This document shows positions 1 through 12,500 of a stretch of DNA of 64,000 bases, in pieces. Within the stretch, counting starts at the first letter, position 1, and every line of letters starts with the position of its first letter. Location of the stretch: positions 1-64,000 of the forward strand of contig CAYNTO010000017.1 of the NCBI GenBank assembly GCA_964400355.1, read 5' to 3'. The notes below the pieces were generated by a model that was given only the letters and a program-made list of their open reading frames with translations, made no database searches and was not told the origin of the DNA. This DNA is from JACKAL01 sp964400355. Its GTDB lineage: Bacteria > Bdellovibrionota > Bdellovibrionia > Bdellovibrionales > JAGQZY01. Both the position numbers and the translations under genes were made by a program.

Positions 1-41
1 TATCGACTCAGATTCAGTGATAGTGAAACTCTATTCGTGAG

Positions 42-261
42 GTCACCACTGTATTGCTATTCGACTACGCTGCCTCACCACCGTGTTGCATTTCAACTGC
101 ACTGCCTCACCACCGTGTTGCATTTCAACTGCACTGCCTCACCACCGTGTTGCCTTTCAACTGCACTGTCTCACCATCGTGTTGCTTTTCAACCGCACTG
201 TCTCACCACCGTGTTGCTTTTCAACTGCAGCGTCTCATCACTGCGCCATCTCAACAAATAC
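42..261. repeat. 32-bp tandem repeat array
   Basis: Six to seven head-to-tail copies of a 32-bp unit (starting GCCTCACCACCGTGTTGC) with no spacers. Unit starts are at 72, 104, 136, 168, 200 and 232, exactly 32 bp apart. The copies at 72 and 104 are identical, the one at 136 differs by one base, and copies become more degenerate toward both ends (42-71 and 232-261). Each unit contains a small GTTG/CAAC hairpin. The period is not a multiple of three, so all frames change from copy to copy and coding is unlikely. Function unknown. Confidence 0.9.
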
Positions 262-382
262 GAATTGGGATATCAGCTTTAAATCTACAAGAAACATGTT
301 CTCAATTGCGCACCGATATAGATTGTTGATCGCTTTGATATGCACCAATCAGCGAATACATGTGCGGAAATGTGGGCCCGTT

Positions 383-720
383 GAACGAAAGTAGTACAGA
401 CACACCGTGCGGGTTCTGTGAACGAAGGAAGTGCAGACATACGGCGCAGCCTCAGTGAACGAAGGTAGCACAAACACACTGTGCGAACTTGGTGAACAGA
501 GGTAGCTCAAACACACTGTGCGAACTTAGTGAACGACGGTAGCACAAATACACCGCGCGAACTTGGGAACGAAGGTAGCTCAAACACACAACGCAGTATC
601 GGTGAACAAAAGTAGTGCAGACACACCGTGCAGACTTGGTGAACGAAGGTAGCACAAACACACAACGCAGACTCGGTGAACGAAGGTAGTGCAGGCCACG
701 TGCAAGCCCTGTGAACGAGG
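383..720. repeat. 37-bp tandem repeat array
   Basis: About nine to ten contiguous copies of a unit that begins GAACGAAGGTAGCACAAAC. Copies start at 383, 420, 457, 494, 531, 567, 604, 641, 678 and 713, so the spacing is 37 bp except for one 36-bp and one 35-bp step. Many units hold a GCACA/TGTGC inverted repeat with a 7-nt loop. The unit is unrelated in sequence to the 32-bp array that ends about 120 bp upstream. There are no unique spacers, so it is not a CRISPR, and the period excludes a repetitive coding frame. Function unknown. Confidence 0.9.
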
Positions 721-757
721 ATTGTCAGGATTTTATTTGGAGAATTTCGCGAGGTGT

Positions 758-1729
758 TTACCAAAGTGATGACCACTCGTCTGTGATTTCACGTTCTGAT
801 TGTGCGGATAATCTTTGCGGGACTTCGAGTTTTTGGCGGCGGCGCTCGTGGGCGATGACGGCGGCTTTGAGTGATTGCTGAAGATGGGCGCGATTGGAGT
901 TCATGTCGGACATGATATATTCGAGGGCCGTTTTGAAATCAGCGTCGCCCTTATATATCGACGCGTTGGCGCACACATCGCCGACTTCTCTTGCAGCACT
1001 CAGTTTTCGATCGAGGCGTTTAAAAAAGTCTCTTTGCTCGTGATAGGTCGAAGAGAAAAATAAATTTGCGTGCGTAAGATCATGCAATAGAAACTCTAGA
1101 GCGTCGCGTTTGCCGTCAACCAATGATCCCTCAAGGAAACTCTTTCGCGAACAGGTAACAACTCTTTCTCCGCTTGCTTGCTTGCTCAACATCTCTAACG
1201 GGGAAATGGCACTGTCGCAGAGTTTTAAACGCACTTCATCGCGCGACCACAACCACAGCATTCGCGATATGGCAGGGGGCAAATTTTTGAGACGATAGAA
1301 GGTAAAAAAGTCATCCAAAGAACCAATAGAAGACGGCAAATGAAACCCGCGCAATACGTCTCCAAAAACAGTCGTCGACCCCAACTCACCACCCAACAAC
1401 TCACCACCCAACAACTCACCACCCAACAACTCACCACCCAACAACTCACCAGAGCCGGGTGCGATCGGCCCTGATTCGCTCACGGACTTGTATTCAATGG
1501 CGCGATACGTGGGGCTTTTGATTTCTGCTGCGGCTCCCTTCATCCACCATTGTTGGGGTTTGCGGTGGTCGCACACGGTGGCGATGACTAAAAATAGCAT
1601 CTCGGGGGTCGTTAGGACTTTACAATCGTGGGCCTTAAAAATGGTGGCGAGTTTGGGGCGTAGAACTTGGGCTTCGGCGGGAAGATCTGCGCTGGGAATT
1701 AAAAAAAACTTAAATCGACTATTTTCCAT
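758..1729 (-). CDS. hypothetical protein with HDLTH motif and internal GELLG repeats
   Basis: I do not recognise a family. The 323-residue protein has no signal peptide and no clear membrane segment, so it is probably cytoplasmic. Residues 94-117 are four to five perfect copies of the pentapeptide GELLG, encoded by a 15-bp tandem repeat, which look like a flexible linker between an N-terminal domain (1-90) and a C-terminal domain (120-323). The C-terminal part holds an HxxxH motif (HDLTH, residues 216-220) in a hydrophobic helix, followed by another His in YHEQRDFF; these could bind a metal, but that is inference. ATG at 1729 was chosen; a TTG at 1738 would add three residues. No strong ribosome binding site is visible for either. 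The gene stands alone, with the tandem arrays beyond its 3' end and a divergent CapA-type gene on the other side. Confidence 0.7.
   Translation of the reverse strand: MENSRFKFFLIPSADLPAEAQVLRPKLATIFKAHDCKVLTTPEMLFLVIATVCDHRKPQQWWMKGAAAEIKSPTYRAIEYKSVSESGPIAPGSGELLGGELLGGELLGGELLGGELGSTTVFGDVLRGFHLPSSIGSLDDFFTFYRLKNLPPAISRMLWLWSRDEVRLKLCDSAISPLEMLSKQASGERVVTCSRKSFLEGSLVDGKRDALEFLLHDLTHANLFFSSTYHEQRDFFKRLDRKLSAAREVGDVCANASIYKGDADFKTALEYIMSDMNSNRAHLQQSLKAAVIAHERRRQKLEVPQRLSAQSEREITDEWSSLW
1382..1450. repeat. 15-bp in-frame tandem repeat inside hypothetical gene
   Basis: Five starts of CAACTCACC spaced exactly 15 bp apart (1382, 1397, 1412, 1427, 1442). The copies are essentially identical at DNA level, which suggests recent slippage expansion. 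Because 15 is a multiple of three, copy-number change would lengthen or shorten the GELLG linker of the minus-strand protein without breaking its frame. Confidence 0.9.
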
Positions 1730-1904
1730 TCGTGCCAATATTCGCGTGTCGCCTCTCTCTGTGTCAATCAGTCTCCGTCTAAAAAATACAAGTGCGCCGC
1801 CTAGAAATGGAGGAAGACATTACATTCGCTACCGCAAATACGATTGCACTCCTCCGCGCCTGGAGCCCATGGTACATCTGCCCCACATTTTTGGGGGGAT
1901 TATC

Positions 1905-3032
1905 ATGTCGTTTGTACGAACTTCATTTTTTTGTCTGATTGCGTTTTCCTTTTCTACAACCTTTGCGCTGGATATGCGCTTTCAGAAAGCCTGCGATCCT
2001 GGCGAAACTTTGGTCATCGGCGCCGTGGGCGACGTTCTTTTACACGGCCCTCTACAGACGCAAGGATATGCCAAAGGGTTTGGAACTCTGTGGAAAACGC
2101 TTCTTCCGTACATGGAAGGTCCCGATATGATGTATGCAAACCTCGAGGGGCCCGCCGCCGCCGGAGTGAGCAAAGGCGGAAAAGTGGTTGCTGACCCGGG
2201 CCTTAAATTTGATGGCAACGTTTACTCGGGCTATCCGCTCTTTAACTACAACCCCATTATCATCAAAGAGCTCCAAGACGGTGGCGTTGATATCGTGTCT
2301 ACATCTAACAACCACTCTCTGGATCGCGGCGCTGTTGGCATTCGCAAAACTATGGAAGCGCTGGACGAGTATGGAATGCCCTATGTGGGCACACGCTATT
2401 CCAAAGACGACGCTTATCACAACATCACTTTTAATGGCTCATGGAAATTAGGCTGGATTGCCTGCACCTATGACACCAATGGAATTCCCGACAAAGAAGA
2501 CATCGTTCTCGATTGCTACGATGGACGCGTGACAGAACTCATTAAAGAGCTAGCGCCGCAAGTGGACGCAGTAATTGTCACTCCTCACTGGGGCTTGGAG
2601 TACCAACTCAAACCCCAAGACAAGCAAATCAAATTTGCAAGAAAGTGGCTCGACGACGGCGCCCATGCCATCATCGGTGCGCATCCTCACGTGCCTCAGC
2701 CGTGGGAGAAATACCAAACGGCCGACGGCCGCGAAGGGCTAATTCTCTACTCTCTGGGAAATTTCGTAAGCAATCAATCCGGTACGGCCAAACAAAGCAG
2801 TCTTTTGCTCTATGTAGGGCTGAGCAAATCAGGCGGGAAAACATGGGTGAATGGAGCGCGCTACGTACCGCTCTATATGCAACGAAAACCGTATGAAGTT
2901 GTTCCATCCAACTTTCTCACCGCTCCGAACAGTGCCGAGAAGGCCTCATTGAAATTAGTAAAAGATATGTTTGGCGAAGATCGCATAGTGAATCCCGGCG
3001 AAGACGTGGTTACAAACGCAGAATGCTTCTAA
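1905..3032 (+). CDS. secreted CapA/PgsA-type (PGA_cap) metallophosphatase-like protein
   Basis: A 375-residue protein of the CapA family, named after the poly-gamma-glutamate capsule protein, with a calcineurin-like phosphoesterase fold. Residues 1-22 form a signal peptide, so it should act outside the cytoplasm. Family motifs are present in order: GAVGDVLLHG (39-48), ANLEGP (78-83), STSNNHSLDRG (132-142), TPHWGLEY, GAHPHVPQP and LYSLGNFV. The frame stays open far upstream to 1488, but ATG 1905 is preceded by a GGGGGG ribosome site about 6 nt away and begins the signal peptide, so the longer form is rejected. No capsule or polyglutamate synthase genes are next to it, so a role in polyglutamate export is not supported here; hydrolysis or remodelling of an envelope phosphate ester is equally possible. 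Downstream lies a gene-free stretch before the giant repeat gene. Confidence 0.88.
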   Translation: MSFVRTSFFCLIAFSFSTTFALDMRFQKACDPGETLVIGAVGDVLLHGPLQTQGYAKGFGTLWKTLLPYMEGPDMMYANLEGPAAAGVSKGGKVVADPGLKFDGNVYSGYPLFNYNPIIIKELQDGGVDIVSTSNNHSLDRGAVGIRKTMEALDEYGMPYVGTRYSKDDAYHNITFNGSWKLGWIACTYDTNGIPDKEDIVLDCYDGRVTELIKELAPQVDAVIVTPHWGLEYQLKPQDKQIKFARKWLDDGAHAIIGAHPHVPQPWEKYQTADGREGLILYSLGNFVSNQSGTAKQSSLLLYVGLSKSGGKTWVNGARYVPLYMQRKPYEVVPSNFLTAPNSAEKASLKLVKDMFGEDRIVNPGEDVVTNAECF

Positions 3033-3447
3033 GCTCGCCATTGCGACACGATCGAGGGCGGTGAATCTTATTTCCTGGCTGTGGCTCCGGGTGCAGGTCG
3101 CATGGGGCTAGATAGATCGGGGCGAGTCCCAAAAAAGTACCGTCAAATTATATGTGGATTTCGGTGAAATGTTCAAAGTTCATATCGAGTGGACTCACAT
3201 TCTGGATCAGCGGAAAGTCTGCGCGCGGCCTGCAAGAAAAATATTTATGGAACTCACAAAATCTATTTAATAAAAATAAATTAATCTTCAATTCATATTT
3301 TATGTTTACTTGTGACCTAAATTACAAATTCTCGGTAACTTTTACGGCTCTAGGTCTGTGTTTTTTCGCATCTAGGCCGACGAACATCGCGCGATCAAAA
3401 TCTTAAGACGATCATCGCGTCCTACAGGCGTTGATCTAGTCGAATTC

Positions 3448-3474
3448 AAAATTTTTGTCCTGTCAAAAAATTTT
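3448..3474. promoter_or_regulatory. AT-only inverted repeat upstream of giant gene
   Basis: AAAATTTTTG and CAAAAAATTTT face each other across a 6-nt spacer, pairing over 10 bp with one bulged base. It sits about 85 bp upstream of the candidate -35 region. The lack of GC argues against an intrinsic terminator; an operator or bent-DNA site is more plausible. Function is not shown by sequence alone. Confidence 0.4.
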
Positions 3475-3531
3475 CTCGACTGTACATATCACTAGTTAAT
3501 CGCGCTTTCAGAGGAGAAATCGCTCGTACGA

Positions 3532-3561
3532 TTACAAAAAAAATTACCCGTTCCATATACT
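3532..3561 (+). promoter_or_regulatory. candidate promoter of giant gene
   Basis: TATACT at 3556-3561 matches the -10 consensus at 5 of 6 positions. The best -35 partner is TTACAA (3532-3537), a weak match with an 18-bp spacer. Transcription starting near 3568 would leave a short leader containing GGAG (3580-3583) before the TTG at 3591. It would exclude the more upstream TTG at 3564 as the start codon. Confidence 0.35.
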
Positions 3562-3590
3562 GATTGCAGGCAGATAAACGGAGTTTGATT

Positions 3591-6500
3591 TTGTTTCCAA
3601 GATTTTCAGCTGTGACTGCACTGCTGACCACATTTCGATTTACCAACGAGCGCGCTCGCACGTCTCGCTATTTTGCAGTGGCGCGAATTATTGCGCTTGC
3701 ATTGCTTCTCACCGGTTGCGTTGCCAGCGTTAGCGACCCGAACAGCGGTTTTGGTTCACGCATTGTTATCTCCGAATCTTCCGACCCGGCAACTCCTCTC
3801 ATGGAGTTTGATTTTGGCAATGTTGCCAAAGACGGTTTTTCCAACAAAACCCTGTACTTCATCAACACCGGCGAGCGTGCTGCTGAAAACGTAACGGGAA
3901 TTTTTGATTCGAACACGCATATTCGCTTTCGTGGAGGAGCTTATCCAGGCATTGGCGGCGACTGCCCGCTGCGTATCGAAAAAGGCACCAGCTGCCGAGT
4001 GGTGGTAGCTTTCCAACCCACTGAATACGTTCCTTATGCGAGTCACTTACGCCTCAATTACACCGATGCCAACTCCGACAAATTCACCGAAATGGATTTT
4101 AAAGGAATGGGCTCACTGCCGGCACTTCTCACCGTCGACGGTACCGACCCATTTGACTACGGCGTGCAACCGATCGATACAGCGAAGGAGCAAAGCTTTA
4201 TTCTTCGTAACATTCCCGGCGGCGCACGCGCGAATTTTATCGAATCCACTTTTTTAGGCGCAGGTGCCTCCAGCTACCGTTTTAAAGGCGGAGTGTATCC
4301 AGGCGTCGGTGGAAATTGTACGACATATCTGGAAGGTGGCCTCACCTGTACGATTGTCGTCGAGTTCATTCCGCAAACTGTCGGAAACATCTCAGCCCAG
4401 ATCAACATCGCTTACAACGACAGCACGGCCGACTCACTCACCACGAACAAAAATACCGTATACGGTGTAACCGGAGTGGGAGTGGTTCCCGCCACTCTCG
4501 TTATTTCTGAAGCCCCTGGATATGATTTCGGTTCGTTACTCATGACTCAGTCGGCGACTCATATTTTTACAGTCACCAACATCGGAGGACTGGACGCGAC
4601 CACAGTCGGGGGCGGCGGCCTCTTTTCACCCTTTAATTTTACCGGTGGCGCATACCCCGGTATTGGAGGAACGTGCGGCACGACCATAGTCTCGAACGCT
4701 ATCTGCGATATCGAAATCGAATTTAATCCACTTGTTCCAGGTGTTTACAACGATGTGATCGAACTCAGTTATGCCAACGGCGTCACCTTTGCGCTCGCCA
4801 CGCGTGATGTTTCGGGAGTTGCGTCCAGTCCAGCTCTACTTGCTATCGATCGCGCGCCGATCCACGACTATGGTGCAGTGGCACTCGGAAATTTTACTGC
4901 GGCCACATTCACCATCACCAACAATGGTGGCTACACGGCATCGCTCATAAGCGCTACCGCACTCGCAGCACCCTTCAGTTACCTCGGTGGAACTTATCCC
5001 GGTATTGGTGGCAACTGTAATACGAATCTCGGCCCAGCCACTTCATGTGAAGTGGTGATTGCTTTCTCTCCGTTGATCGCCGGTACCTACAATGAAAATT
5101 TCCAAATCAGCTACAACAATGGTCTGGCGATTCAAAATGTCGCGCGCCCCATCCAAGGCTTGGGAGTGCTTCCTGCGGTACTTGGAATCTCCGAATCCGA
5201 TCCTTATGATTTTGGCACGATTCCCATGGGTGGAACGCTGACCCACTCTTTCACTATCGACAACACTGGTGGCTACACGGCAACCGCGATTTCTGAAATC
5301 AGTTTAAGTCCACCGTTTCAGTTTGCTGGAGGCACTTTTCCCGGCACTGGTGGAAACTGCTCCGCAAGTTTACTCGCAAGCACCACGTGCACAATCGTCG
5401 TCGCATTTTCACCCACTGCTACCGGCCTGCAAAATGATTTTATTACATTGGGCTATTACGATGGGGCCGCAACACAAACTGTGAGTCGCGCGATTCGTGG
5501 CACCGGCACCACGCCGGCGCTTCTCACAATCGGTGACGGTCCCCTTTACGACTTTGGTGTTCACACCCTAGGTTCCAGCATCGATCACACATTTACTGTG
5601 CAGAACACTGGCGGCTTTGATGCCTCGGGCATCGTCGGCACCGGTATATCTACGCCGTTTGAGTATAAAGGTGGAATTTATCCCGGTGTGGGTGGAACTT
5701 GCGGCGCAACCATCGCACCTATGGCTCCGTGTACGATCGTTGTTACTTACGCACCCATTGTCATGGGCACTCATAACGATACGATCGAACTCAACTACAA
5801 TAATGGCGTGGCTCCGCAAACCGCCACTCGCGACGTGGTGGGTACCGGCAACACTCCCGCAGAGCTCACGCTCTCAGAAGCCCCAATTTACGACTATCTC
5901 ACAATTGCATTTGGTTCGTCCGCCACCCATGTATTTACGGTGACCAATATTGGTGGCTCGGCGGCAACCACCATGGGCGAGAGTGGCCCCGGCGGAACGT
6001 ACCACTTTCTGGGCGGGTCTTACCCAGGAGTCGGTGGTACTTGCGGCACGTCTCTCAATAGTATGATTTCGTGTACCCTCGTTGTGGAATTCACGCCACC
6101 GGGCGTAGGCAATTACGTCGATCAAATCGTAATGGATTACAACGACGGTGCTGTCGCTCAATCCACAACTCGCGATCTCACAGGAAATGGCGCCCTACCC
6201 GCCACTCTCACTATCGACGAAGCGCCACTCTACGATTACAGCGATCGCGCGCTACAAAGCCAAACCAATCACACGTTCACTATAGAAAACACTGGTGGTG
6301 TGGGATCTACATCTATGAATGGTGTCGGCCTATTTGCACCCTACGACTACGCCGGCGGGAGCTACCCAGGAACCGGTGGCACGTGCGGAGCCACTTTAGC
6401 TCCCACGGTTACGTGTACCGTTGTTGTTACGTTTTCACCAACAACTCTCGGCGTTCACAATGACACTATTGAAATCACTTACAACAATGGTGTTACCGGC

Positions 6501-9500
6501 GTGAACTCCACCCGCGACGTTGTGGGACAAGGTGTGAATCCCGCACTCCTCGAAATCGATCAATCGCCCATCTACAACTATGGCACATTGGCCGTCGGCA
6601 GCGTCACTCCATTTACATTCACTCTACAGAACAATGGCGACTACCCGGCAACGGCCATCGTCGACATGCTCGCCCTCTCTCCTCCGTTCTCATACGTCGG
6701 TGGCACTTACCCTGGAACCGGTGGATCGTGTACTGCAGATTTGGCAGTGGGCGCCAATTGTAGTCTCGTCGTGCAGTACGCACCCACTGCTACGGGATTG
6801 ATCACCGATACTATTGAGATTCAGTATTTCGATGGGGCTCTCACTCAGCTCTCCACGCGCGACGTACAAGGGACAGGCGTCGATCCCGCTCTACTGGTTA
6901 TAGATCAAGGACCCACATTTGATTTCCTCAATGTTGTCGTCAACGGCACTTACACGCGTACTTTCAACGTAACAAACACTGGAAGCTTCGATGCCACGAG
7001 TGTTACAGGTGGTGGTCTCACGCCGCCCTACACGTTCGTGGGTGGATCTTACCCGGGTGGGGCTGGCACATGCACGCCCACCATCGCGGCCGGTGCAACA
7101 TGCTCCATAGAAATTCAATTCGCACCGACCGTGCTCGGAGTGCAAAGCGGCGCCATTGACTTAACATACTACAACGGTGCTACCACTCAGCATTCTTTGC
7201 GCGCGGTCACGGGTAACGCTGTTAACCCAGCGCTCCTCACAATTTCCAACTCGCCGTCGTACAACTTTGGAACAGTCGCCACTGGCTCGATCAATCGCCA
7301 TACACTCACGGTGCAAAATACAGGGGACTGGCCGGCCACAGTCGTCGCAGGTGCGGGACTTAACTTGCCGTTTTCTTATAGCGGCGGCGCATTTCCAGGC
7401 GCGCTTGGCACATGTGCCACAACCATCAATGCGGGCGCGTCGTGCTTTATCGAAGTCGAATACACGCCCATCGCCGTCAATGCGGATAGCGACGACATCG
7501 ACATCAGCTACAACAACGGAGTTGCAACCACCAACGTTCTGCGCACGCTGATTGGTAACGCCGTCCCTCCAGCGAACATCACCATTTCCGAAACAGATCC
7601 TTACAACTTTGGCACACACGCGGTGGGCTCTTCCACTACACATATCTTTACATTGCACAATGGCGGTAACGTTCCGGCCACAGTGGTGAGTGGCGGCGGA
7701 TTGACCGCGCCGTTTGAATTTACCGGTGGTGCTTTCCCAGGTACGGGTGGAAACTGCGCACCCACTCTGGCTGCGGCCACATCGTGCGACATCGAAGTGA
7801 CGTTTGCACCAACGACAACAGGCTTACAACCAGATACGATTGATATTTCCTATCACAACGGCGCAGCTGTGGTGGTGTCCTCTCGTCAAATCGAAGGAAC
7901 GGGTGCACTCCCCGCATCTCTCACCATTACTCATGCACCAATTCATGACTTCTTCACTGTCGCCATTGGGACGTCTGTCGATGTCACACTCACTATTGCC
8001 AATGTGGGCGGAGTGCCGGCAACGAGTTTGGTGGGCACGGGCATCACTCCACCCTTCTCTTACAAAGGCGGCGTCTTCCCTGGCGTTGGAGGTACATGTT
8101 TACCAACGCTCAACGATAGCACAAGTTGCGACATCGTTGTCACATTCACACCGACTCTGCCGATCACGTCGAACGACACAATCGAGATCGAGTACAATAA
8201 CGGAGTGAACATGCAAACGCTTGCGCGCGATGTTCAAGGCACGGGAGCAAACCCCGCACTCCTCACACTGGATGAAGCTCCATTTTATGATTTTGGTTCA
8301 CAGGCGCAAAATTCCACCACCGATAAAATATTCCTCATGACCAATGCTGGTGGTGTTCCAGCGACGGCAATTGCCGATGCTCTTACCATGGCCGCGCCAT
8401 TTACATATAAAGGCGGAACATACCCAGGTGTCGGCGGTACTTGCGGCACAACTCTGGGCGTGGCGGACGATTGTTTGATCGTTGTCACTTATGCGCCGAC
8501 CACACTTGGCGCGCATCTCGATGCCATCGAGGTGAACTATAACAATGGAGTTACGGCTGCACTGACGAGTCGAAACATCCAAGGTTTTGGTGTTCTCCCT
8601 GCGGTGATTTCAATTTCGGAATTAAATCCCTACGACTACGGTCCAAAAGCTGTGGGTTCCAACACGGATCACACCTTTACCATCGGAAATACTGGTGGCG
8701 CGATGGCCACCGCACTTGTAGGTTCAGGTTTAGTGCTCCCCTACACGTTCAAAGGTGGTCCTTATCCAGGTGTCGGTGGAACCTGCGGTGCTACTTTAGG
8801 AGCTACGCTTTCGTGCACCATCGTGGTGACATATTCACCTTCAGTAATTGGTGTAAACAACGACACTATCGTGATCGACTACAATGATGGTGCGACAGCA
8901 CAGGTTTCTAATCGCGACGTGACCGGTGAAGGCGCTAACCCCGCTCTCCTCACCATCAGCGATGGACCGACCTATCACTACACCACACACGCCATTGGCG
9001 CATCGATTGATCACACCTTCAACATTGTCAACAGCGGTGATGTTCCGGCAACCGGTATCATAGACACCCTCGCACTGGCAGCACCATTTTCGTTTAAAGG
9101 TGGAACATATCCAGGAGTGGGTGGAAATTGCAATACCACTCTCGCTAACGGTGCGAACTGCGACATCGTTGTGACCTTTGCTCCACTTGCAACAGGCCTT
9201 CCATCGGACACCATCGTGCTCTCTTACAACGACGGCGCGAACTTACAAACCACCACGCGGGATATCGATGGTGTCGCCGTGAATCCTGCCACATTGAGTT
9301 TGTCGAACACACCACTTTATAATTTCAATACTCACCCTACGGGCTCCACCACCTCTTTTATTTTTACACTATCAAACACTGGTGGAGTGCCGGCAACTGC
9401 GGTGAGTGGTGGCGGTATTGCACCACCGTATGCATTTACCGGCGGCACCTTTCCTGGAACCGGCGGCGATTGCACAAACACTCTCGCGGCATTGAGCACG

Positions 9501-12500
9501 TGTTTGGTAGAAGTGTCGTACTCTCCACTATTGCCAGGCACTCACAATGATACGTTAGAGATTTCTTTTCACGACAGCTTGGCCACGCAAATGACCTCGC
9601 TCGATCTCACAGGCGTGGGCGTGCTGCCCGCCCTTATTGATATCTCCGATGGTCCCACCTTCAACTACGGCACTCATGCACTACTCTCCAATACCGACAA
9701 AGTATTCACGCTCACTAACAATGGAGATTTTTTAGCAACAGCAATGGCCGATGGCTTAGGACTTGCGGCTCCGTTTGCGTTTAAGGGTGGCGCGTATCCA
9801 GGGCTTACCGGTACGTGCGGGTCTGCACTGGCGCCCGGCATCAGTTGTACTGTGGTTGTCACATACACACCCACTGCACCGGGAGTGCATCCCGATGTTC
9901 TCTTGGTGGATTATCACAATGGTGTGACCACTCAACAGTCTCAGCGCGGCATCGAAGGCACAGGCGCAAACCCTGCGGCACTCACCATCTCCGATGGCGC
10001 CACTTACAATTTTAATACCCATGCCATTGGTAGCGTCACGACCCACACATTCACAGTAAGCAATAGTGGCTCGGTTGCTGCAACCGCCATGGGTGATGCG
10101 GTCTCTCTCAGTGCACCGTTCAGCTACGCGGGCGGAACTTATCCAGGCACACTCGGAACCTGCACCACCACACTGGCCGCCCTCGATAGCTGTACCATCG
10201 TCGTCGCTTACGCGCCCACAGCCACGGGCTTTCTCAGTGAAACGATCGAGATCAATTACCACGACGGCACGAACGCACAGACCACATCCCGTGCAATAGA
10301 CGGAACCGGGGCACTGCCCGCAACACTTGTACTCTCCGAATCGCCGAGCTGGGATTACGGAATTGTTGCAGTGGGATCTTTCCGTGATCGTACATTTACA
10401 GTCGACAACACAGGGGGCGTTCCGGCAACGGGCGTGCTCGGCGCGGGCCTTGCGGCGCCATTCTCTTACAAAGGCGGAAGCTTTCCGGGTACGGGTGGAA
10501 GTTGTACTACGACAATTATCAACAGCACCGCCTGTACTATCGTTGTCACTTACACGCCAACTTCAGCCACCGCCAGCAATGGCACCATCGAAATCCAATA
10601 CCACAATGGCGTGACTGCGCAAACAGCCACACGCGATGTTCTCGGAACAGGTGTGGACCCTGCACTCCTCACACTGAGCCAAGCACCGCTTCACAATTTT
10701 GGAACCGTGGCCGTGAACTCGTCCAACGACCATGTGTTTACACTCACAAACTCCGGTGGCCACACGGCAACGGCGATCACCGATGCGCTCCAACTGTCGG
10801 CACCGTTTTCTATTAAAGGCGGAACGTTCCCAGGGCTGGGCGGAGACTGCGGACTCACTCTCGCTCCTGGCGGGTCGTGTTTTGTGGTTGTAACTTATGC
10901 GCCGATTGCGCCTGGCACTCTTACGGATTCACTGGAACTCACTTACAACAATGGGGTGACAACTGCCAGTGCAACGCGCGATGTGGAAGGCACTGCGGCC
11001 GCACCTGCACTCCTCGTGGTGAACGAAAGTCCACTTTACGATTTTGGTCCACACGCCATCAACTCCACGCACACCCATTCATTCACTATCACCAACAACG
11101 GTGGCGTGCCGGCGACCGGTATCGCCGATGGTTTAGGCCTCACTGCTCCGTTTGGTTTTTCCGGCTCCGCATATCCAGGACTCACTGGAACCTGTGGCGC
11201 AACGCTGGCACCAGCTTTATCGTGTACGGTTGTTCTCGCTTACACGCCGGTGGCACTGGGCCTCCTCACCGACACGCTCCTCGTCACTTACAACAATGGC
11301 CTATCCGCTCAAGTGGCCTCACGCGATGTCCAGGGAACAGGTGTGAACGCGGCGCTGTTGGAAATTTCTGAAAGTCCAATTTACGATTTCGGTATTCGTG
11401 CCATCGGCTCTTCCACCGACCACACATTTGTTATCGATAACAACGGCGATGTGGATGCCATCAACGTGGCCGATGCGCTCGGGCTCGTTGGTGCCTACTC
11501 GTTTAAAGGCGGAACTTATCCCGGCACCGGCGGAACATGCGCCACGACGATTGCAACGGGTGGCAGCTGTTCCATTGTGATCACGTTTGCACCGTCAAGC
11601 TCGGGAGTTCTCACCGATACAATTTTAATCAGTTACAACGACGGCGTCGGCACACAACAAGCCACTCGCGATCTCACGGGTCAGGGCGCTATGGCTGCCG
11701 CAATTACAATTGCTGGTCTCGATCCTTATGACTACAACACTCAAGTGATCGGCGCGAATATCGATGCCACCTTCACGCTCACAAATGGTGGCGGCGTGGA
11801 TGCGACAGCGATGGCCGGAACGGGCCTCATCCCGCCATTCTCCTACAAGGGTGGATCTTATCCAGGCACGGGCGGCTCTTGCACAACATCCCTTGCAGCG
11901 ACATTTTCGTGTACAATTGTTGTGACCTACTCTCCCACAGTGCCAGGACCGCACAATGACTCGATTCAAATTGATTATCACAACGGCGTAACGGCGCAAA
12001 GCACTCTGCGCGACATTCAAGGTGTAGGCGCAGCTCCAGCACTCCTCACGATCAGTGATAGCCCTATCTACAATTTCGGAATTCAGGCGCTGCTGTCGTC
12101 GACGGATCACACCTTTAACATCAACAACTCGGGCGATGTGAACGCCACAGCTATCGCGGATGGATTGGCTCTCGCTCCTCCATTTACCTTCAAAGGTGGA
12201 ACATTCCCAGGCACCGGTGGTTCGTGTGCCGCAACTCTTGCTCCGAGCACGTCGTGCACCATCATCGTCACTTATACGCCCACGGCAGTTGGTAACCTCA
12301 CCGATACAATTGTGGTGAATTATCACGATGGCTTAAGTGCACAAATCGCCGATCGCGATGTGCAAGGTACCGGCGCACTGCCCGCCACGCTGGTCATGAA
12401 CAGCGCGCCTTTTTACGATTTTAACAACCGCGTAATTGGTTCCAACACGGATGCCATCATCAATTTAGAAAACACCGGTGGCGTCACTGCAACCAGCATC

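Larger units (their letters stand above)
3033..3590. other. gene-free AT-rich leader before the giant gene
   Basis: No credible gene is seen in these ~560 bases. The part from about 3235 to 3345 is markedly AT-rich compared with the flanks. It contains a perfect palindrome ATCGCGCGAT (3386-3395), the AT hairpin at 3448-3474 and a candidate promoter (both listed separately). No tRNA or known riboswitch core was recognised. Its length and composition fit a regulatory leader for the giant gene, but this is inference. Confidence 0.5.

Noticed and set aside
42..720. CRISPR array
   Set aside because: Units are contiguous with no unique spacers, and no cas genes are present.
37..776. Short repetitive reading frames across the tandem arrays on both strands
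   Set aside because: The 32- and 37-bp periods are not multiples of three; the frames are Cys-rich translation artefacts without ribosome sites.
1488..1904. N-terminal extension of the CapA-type protein
   Set aside because: It overlaps the 5' part of the minus-strand gene and precedes a clear ribosome site plus signal peptide at 1905.
3033..3590. Riboswitch or tRNA in the leader of the giant gene
   Set aside because: No cloverleaf or known riboswitch core could be recognised by eye; a covariance-model search would settle it.
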